From NCBI GenBank assembly GCA_002309585.1, contig DBXN01000115.1, positions 11,395-23,289 of the forward strand: DNA of 11,895 bases. Direction: 5' to 3'. Under the pieces are notes generated by a model. It ran no database searches, was not told the origin of the DNA, and worked only from the letters and a program-made list of their open reading frames with translations. The position numbers and the translations under genes are program-made. The DNA is from Verrucomicrobia bacterium UBA1211. Its GTDB lineage: Bacteria; Verrucomicrobiota; Kiritimatiellia; RFP12; UBA1067. Shown one piece after another: positions 9,401 through 11,895 of this stretch; position 1 is the first letter of the stretch, and each line of letters starts with the position of its first letter.

Positions 9401-10053
9401 CCTCCCGACGGGAACGCGCCGTTTTCCCCCCACAGTAGTCGCGCCAACGCAGCCTCTGCGACCTCAATGGCGCTCGGTGTTTCGCCCGCATTGACCACCT
9501 GTTCTTTCATCCAACGGTCAACAATCTCCGGGCGGCGTACCTCGTACTGGTCCATGAGATCCGCCATCTTGACGGCAAGTTGCCATCCCATCCGGGCTTG
9601 ACGCTGGGAGTTAATCTGCAGCTCGTTCTTGCCATCATCGCCAGAAACATACGCCCGAAACGGAGCAAGCGCATCGAATTCTTTCGGCAAGGCATCTCTC
9701 GGCGAAAGGAGCGCTGCCATAATAGCACCTGCGTATGCGTGGTCCGGCAGGAGGGAAATTGCCGGATTCTTGGGAAGATTCGCCAACATCAGCTCCGTCA
9801 ATCGCTGCTCAACGAAAGGAAACTTGATCCCTGCGCAGAGATTCCGCTCTTTTGCAAATATCCGAATCTGAAGCCACTTGGCGATGTTGGTGTTCGGTAC
9901 CACCACCTGTGAGAACGTGAACGGATCTTGATTCTCCCGCTCTTTAAGCAACCGTTCCTTCAGATCCTTCGCCAGATCCTCAATTCTATCACTGTAAAAG
10001 ATTTTCAATCCGGGCATGATCCGCTTCTCACAATGTCCGCACGTCGTACTCAT
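6406..10053 (-). CDS. recC: Exonuclease V gamma subunit RecC, Chi-reading scaffold
   Basis: RecC holds RecB and RecD together, splits the duplex, and reads Chi in the 3'-ended strand. At 1215 aa it is somewhat longer than E. coli RecC (1122). Landmarks: the inactivated helicase N-domain with FYSDRIEDLAKDLKERL (19-35) and NTNIAKWLQIR (54-64); KMADLMDQYEVRRPE (162-176); VPGIRREVEMVYNAI (381-395); the family signature GLQPMRPVPFKQIFVLGLG (680-698) followed by RYLFLETVMSARDRLVLSYPNQDI (730-753); and a C-terminal defunct nuclease-like domain from about 880 (ANELAEFLKSPLRAVLRF). Residues 790-880 look like a flexible Ser/Asn-rich insertion. The start is uncertain: ATG 10053 has GAGGG 10 bases upstream, but the E. 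coli protein aligns from ATG 10017 (MPGLKIFYSDR), which has only a weak site. The extra 12 residues contain CGHC. First gene of the operon. Confidence 0.95.
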   Translation of the reverse strand: MSTTCGHCEKRIMPGLKIFYSDRIEDLAKDLKERLLKERENQDPFTFSQVVVPNTNIAKWLQIRIFAKERNLCAGIKFPFVEQRLTELMLANLPKNPAISLLPDHAYAGAIMAALLSPRDALPKEFDALAPFRAYVSGDDGKNELQINSQRQARMGWQLAVKMADLMDQYEVRRPEIVDRWMKEQVVNAGETPSAIEVAEAALARLLWGENGAFPSGGERLSLRQLFDRVSTTPPSGPKQTIYFFGHSTLSLLQVKILAWLACTHEVVFYHNNVCLEYWGDIETKGERIKRLGKSHADEVDISVENPLLQQWGVAGRETMRLLVQLEEENDGRINFVWKCIADEKEKRLNTVLGRIQESIRHRTSEIDKVPQDASLQVVGVPGIRREVEMVYNAILGAVWKPDNSGERPWPDCSFSDIAVLVPDMANYRPIIEAVFDARGQIPYGLIDTTASEDSQFLAGFLSLADLARKGLTRETLFAVLDNPCVQKALGFSGTDVDGWRELTEKVGAFDGFESREGSSRFNWDWALSRLRLAHVADKLSIKGESDTDMPLVGEGGNKALKFSEVVELIYRKVEETFGKPDPPNRRILSCAIDRSEGDTKWRQNWAFSLTKLMNVFLAVPDENPLEETIQRQIVQTLESLTSLPGSQDCEVALAAVEQFVGGISCRKGGYLTHGVTIAGLQPMRPVPFKQIFVLGLGANGFPGRTSSSTLDIRGTGWRLGDTATPKINRYLFLETVMSARDRLVLSYPNQDIEKNAELFPSGIVRELEEFAGDMIIGVPFEEFEKYPLLERGESDAGGTHSSVSDSPSCVRDLKWDPKDRQAGILPTYSTIARKMARERLGIFNGTAVQPIQGNNNSTLDACSTADNDAATKHGSREVSANELAEFLKSPLRAVLRFQFGVGVEGYRDKELEVDSPLGVSSGPVEWELEAKCLEADAAFDKLFKGKQFAGELPMGFLGDFAKETITERISPSLDMLRNFAAAFGVNAGNDHTSRLRVPLTVNDSEGTAVKVQYVAETPNWVESDAGVSVLVTGYLKEKIRPIDRTLAPFMAFLMHLAKDRHSVEKTVLRIGVIDIGNALTSVWHWNVSPDEARNYLQRLTRRYWSFLRSVNSTSEYVDFTYTKLAKAIQTAENNGEMIDGSSEATWDMILKQLTTEEWRGNSKKSSFNNELVVEQTLETYRRDPSKAELKDLYEKYYRLPLSGIKETDVTGGAK
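6416..6421 (-). promoter_or_regulatory. Ribosome binding site of recB inside the recC end
   Basis: The minus strand has AGGAGG followed by six bases and ATG 6409. The site lies within the last recC codons, so translation of recB is probably coupled to termination of recC at the shared ATGA. Confidence 0.8.
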
Positions 10054-10126
10054 AAGTTCTCTTCCCTCTCTTCATGCCAACGGTTCGGGATCACGGAACA
10101 GTAGGGGGATGTCCCGTCGCCAAACA

Positions 10127-10143
10127 TGGTTATAATATAGCCA
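10127..10143. repeat. Inverted repeat overlapping the -10 of the recC promoter
   Basis: TGGTTATA (10127-10134), a central A, and TATAGCCA (10136-10143) form 8-base arms with one mismatch. The repeat covers the predicted -10 box, so it is placed like a repressor operator, although an AT-rich -10 region can look palindromic by chance. Confidence 0.35.
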
Positions 10144-10163
10144 ATTCCATTTATCATTGTCGA
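10134..10163 (-). promoter_or_regulatory. Predicted sigma70-type promoter of the recCBD operon
   Basis: On the minus strand a TCGACA -35 (10158-10163, 5/6 to consensus) and a TATATT -10 (10134-10139, 5/6) are spaced by 18 bases. Transcription would start near 10127, giving a leader of about 70 bases before ATG 10053. It is the best promoter match found upstream of recC. Confidence 0.55.
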
Positions 10164-10410
10164 TTTGAAATAACCGGGCGGGGTATACATGTTGAGGCAC
10201 ATTTCACTCATAAACCACTGCTTCTGGAGACAACCCGAACAGCCTTCGAGGGTAACTTTTCAGTCGTGTTCAGGCTAACCCGTCCACACGCGACAGATAG
10301 TGATACACAGGCCGATTGGCCTACGTATCATCGCTCGAGTGTACTTGTCGTTGGCATCTTTTCCTTACGCCGCTTGTCCGTCATGTCTGTTCCTTTCGTT
10401 TTGTTGATTC

Positions 10411-10426
10411 TATACTTGAGTATAAT
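10411..10426 (+). promoter_or_regulatory. Perfect TATAAT box merged with a 14-base palindrome
   Basis: TATACT (10411-10416), TG and AGTATA (10419-10424) form a perfect inverted repeat, and its right arm runs into TATAAT (10421-10426) on the plus strand. No good -35 lies at the usual distance. If it is a promoter for the oxidoreductase gene it would need an activator and would give a leader of roughly 210 bases. The same site offers TATACT on the minus strand. Confidence 0.35.
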
Positions 10427-10431
10427 GGTCC

Positions 10432-10446
10432 AAGAAACCGTTTCTT
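10432..10446. repeat. Perfect 7-1-7 palindrome, operator-like
   Basis: AAGAAAC (10432-10438), a central C, and GTTTCTT (10440-10446) are perfect complements. The centre is about 21.5 bases from the centre of the preceding palindrome, so the two lie on the same DNA face two turns apart. It sits just downstream of the TATAAT, where a repressor would block initiation. The regulator is unknown. Confidence 0.45.
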
Positions 10447-10458
10447 ACGCGATGTGTG

Positions 10459-10479
10459 AAAAAAGGCGGCTATGCCGCC
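10459..10479 (-). terminator. Intrinsic terminator on the minus strand
   Basis: Read on the minus strand, GGCGGC, the loop ATA and GCCGCC (10465-10479) form a perfect 6-base GC-only stem followed directly by six T's (10459-10464). This is the classic Rho-independent layout. No recognised minus-strand gene ends here, so it either stops antisense transcription arriving from the oxidoreductase gene before it reaches recC, or ends an unannotated short RNA. On the plus strand there is no T-run after the stem. Confidence 0.6.
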
Positions 10480-10483
10480 GAAA

Positions 10484-10505
10484 GTCCGGATTCTCCGATC
10501 CGGGC
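10484..10505 (+). repeat. Hairpin in the presumed leader of the oxidoreductase gene
   Basis: GTCCGGAT (10484-10491) pairs with ATCCGGGC (10498-10505), with one G-T wobble, around the loop TCTCCG. It follows the terminator-type stem by only four bases, so a plus-strand leader starting near 10433 would carry two adjacent stems. No known riboswitch class is recognised. Confidence 0.4.
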
Positions 10506-10642
10506 CCAATCGTTCGTGCAGGTGAGATGGGTCGGGTTGTGGGGGTGTTTCGCGTCTGAAAGATGCTCATGTATGGGCTTGCCCCTTCGCTTGTTTTTTG
10601 AGACACTATGGGTGTTTTTCACACTTAATTTGGGGGATGTGT

Positions 10643-11895
10643 ATGGTACGGAGTCGAATGAGCCGTCGCGGTTTCTTGCGTGCGGCGTTGCAGGGTGCGG
10701 GATATGCGGCGGTGATGCCGTCGATCATTCCGAGTTCGGCGTTGGGAAAGGACGGCGCGGTCGCGCCGAGTAACCGCATCGTGATGGCGGGGATCGGTTT
10801 GGGGAACCGGGGAACCGGGGATCTGACCTCATGGGTGCTGCCGGAGAATGAGGTCCAGTTCGTGGCGATCTGCGACGTGCGTAAGGAGCGGCGGGAGGCG
10901 ATCAAGTCGATCGTCGATCAGCGGTACAACAGCAAGGATTGCCAGATGTACCGCGACATGCGCGAACTGCTCGCCCGTCCCGACATTGACGCGGTCCTGA
11001 TCGCGACGAGCGACCGGTGGCACGCCTGCGCGTCGGTGATGGCGATGCGGGCCGGGAAAGACGTTTACACCGAGAAGCCTTCCAGCATGACGGTCCGGGA
11101 GGGGCAGATGGTGGTGGAGACGGCCAAGCGGTACGGTCGGGTCTATCAGGCCGGGATGCAGCGGTTGAGCGAGGCCAACTTCATCGTCTGCAACGAGCTG
11201 CTGCGTTTGGGGCGGCTGGGCGAGGTGAAGCAGGTTTACGCGCATCTGGCACCCTGGGGCGGCGCCAATGGCGTCTACCTCTCCCGCAAGTGGCTCGCGC
11301 CGGAACCGGAACCGCCAAAGGACGTGGTGGATTGGGACGCGTGGCTGGGACCCTGCCCGTGGCGCCCGTACCACTCGAACTATATCCATGGCGGCTGGCA
11401 CAACCACCACGATTTCTATACGACGGTGATCGGGGAGTGGGGTTCCCATACTTTCGCGCAGTGCCATGATGCGCTGGGGATGGACCAGAGCTCGCCGGTG
11501 TTCTACCCCTACATGAAGGACAATCCGACGGCGAACGGGATGACGATGAAGTTCGCGAACGGCGTCCAGATGACGCAGATGCAGGGCGGGTGGCACGGCT
11601 CCTGCGGCGTGAAATATGTCGGTTCCGAGGGGTGGGTCGCCTGCGCGGATGGCTATGCCCGCCCGGAGGCCTCCTCGCCGGCGTTGTTGGCGGACTACTC
11701 GAAGATTCTGGAGGACTATACGTTGCGGACCGGGTTTACCACCCAGAACCACATGCGCCAGTTCCTCAACGCCGTGAAGTCGCGCGGTAAGACGGTCGCC
11801 AATCCTTCGCTGATGCACCGTTCGATGTCCACGGTCCACTGCGCGAACATCGCCCAGTGGCTGCGGCGCGACATGACCTGGGATCCGGTGAAGGA
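10643..11895 (+). CDS. Tat-exported Gfo/Idh/MocA-family oxidoreductase, C-terminus missing at window edge
   Basis: This is an NAD(P)-dependent oxidoreductase family that acts mostly on sugars and sugar derivatives; the substrate cannot be read from the sequence. The 417 visible residues begin with a Tat-type signal: MSRRGFL (6-12), a hydrophobic stretch to about residue 30 and a possible cleavage region near SSALG (31-35), suggesting export folded with cofactor. The Rossmann fold starts at RIVMAGIGLGNRG (45-57), with ICDVR (76-80) at the second strand. The family EKP motif is at 144-146 (YTEKPSS), and GEWGSHTFAQCHDA (264-277) supplies the presumed catalytic His269. The visible end, MTWDPVK, resembles the near-terminal MxWDP segment of the family, so roughly 30 residues are missing. 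ATG 10643 is chosen with GGGGG six bases upstream; ATG 10658 (GGAG four bases upstream, giving MSRRGF) is almost as likely, and ATG 10637 is also in frame. Confidence 0.93.
   Translation, partial: MVRSRMSRRGFLRAALQGAGYAAVMPSIIPSSALGKDGAVAPSNRIVMAGIGLGNRGTGDLTSWVLPENEVQFVAICDVRKERREAIKSIVDQRYNSKDCQMYRDMRELLARPDIDAVLIATSDRWHACASVMAMRAGKDVYTEKPSSMTVREGQMVVETAKRYGRVYQAGMQRLSEANFIVCNELLRLGRLGEVKQVYAHLAPWGGANGVYLSRKWLAPEPEPPKDVVDWDAWLGPCPWRPYHSNYIHGGWHNHHDFYTTVIGEWGSHTFAQCHDALGMDQSSPVFYPYMKDNPTANGMTMKFANGVQMTQMQGGWHGSCGVKYVGSEGWVACADGYARPEASSPALLADYSKILEDYTLRTGFTTQNHMRQFLNAVKSRGKTVANPSLMHRSMSTVHCANIAQWLRRDMTWDPVK

Larger units (their letters stand above)
10054..10642. other. Divergent intergenic region between recC and the oxidoreductase gene
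   Basis: About 590 bases separate the two divergent genes. The part near recC holds a sigma70-type promoter with an overlapping inverted repeat. The middle (about 10170-10390) shows no convincing gene, only short minus-strand ORFs: 10328-10384 (18 aa, with AAGGA six bases before its ATG), 10275-10331 (18 aa, joined to the first by ATGA) and 10050-10211 (53 aa, ending in an ATGA overlap with recC). The part near the oxidoreductase holds paired palindromes, a perfect TATAAT, a minus-strand terminator and a second hairpin. Longer plus-strand reading frames here have no recognisable product. Confidence 0.7.

Noticed and set aside
892..10053. Reading the region as an undescribed defence island or novel helicase-nuclease system
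   Set aside because: All three proteins match classical RecC, RecB and RecD in length, motif order and gene order, and no additional defence gene lies next to them.
10074..10559. 161-codon plus-strand open frame across the intergenic region
   Set aside because: No recognisable domain; it runs through the promoter elements, both palindromes and the terminator stem, and its composition looks non-coding.
10456..10773. 105-codon plus-strand open frame entering the oxidoreductase gene
   Set aside because: It is out of frame with the real gene and has no family match.
10829..11839. 336-codon open frame on the minus strand opposite the oxidoreductase gene
   Set aside because: Antisense shadow of a GC-rich gene: the product is rich in His, Arg and Pro with no family features, while the plus-strand frame is an unmistakable oxidoreductase.

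Overview
The window looks like chromosomal DNA from a GC-rich Gram-negative bacterium. The best guess is the Planctomycetota-Verrucomicrobiota-Lentisphaerota/Kiritimatiellota side of the tree. That guess rests mainly on the Tat-exported Gfo/Idh/MocA oxidoreductase at the right edge, a family strongly expanded in those groups, and it is only moderately secure. No rRNA, tRNA, CRISPR array, transposase, integrase or phage gene was seen.

Layout. (1) Bases 1-739, minus strand: a membrane sensor histidine kinase, cut by the window edge after its dimerisation/phosphoacceptor domain. (2) Bases 740-891: a short intergenic stretch with two inverted repeats, a weak promoter candidate for the kinase and a doubtful 39-codon ORF. 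(3) Bases 892-10053, minus strand: a complete recC-recB-recD operon, transcribed in that order. RecC (1215 aa) and RecB (1188 aa) are coupled by a 4-base ATGA overlap. RecB and RecD (644 aa) are separated by 16 bases that carry a strong ribosome binding site. (4) Bases 10054-10642: a divergent intergenic region of about 590 bases. It holds a good sigma70-type promoter for the rec operon, operator-like palindromes, a minus-strand intrinsic terminator with no obvious gene in front of it, and a second hairpin. (5) From 10643 to the right edge, plus strand: a Tat-signal Gfo/Idh/MocA-family oxidoreductase that lacks only its extreme C-terminus.

How it works together. RecB (3'-5' helicase plus nuclease), RecC (scaffold and Chi reader) and RecD (5'-3' helicase) together form exonuclease V, the machine that processes double-strand breaks for RecA and degrades linear foreign DNA. 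All helicase motifs of RecB and RecD and the RecB nuclease residues are intact, so the complex should be active. In RecC, several residues that contact Chi in the E. coli protein are replaced, so the regulatory hotspot sequence is probably not the E. coli one. The flanking genes have no evident link to DNA repair. The rec operon also appears less GC-rich than both flanks.

I found no clearly undescribed multi-gene system. The most worthwhile leads are the altered Chi-reading surface of RecC and the paired palindromes, orphan terminator and hairpin in the divergent intergenic region.
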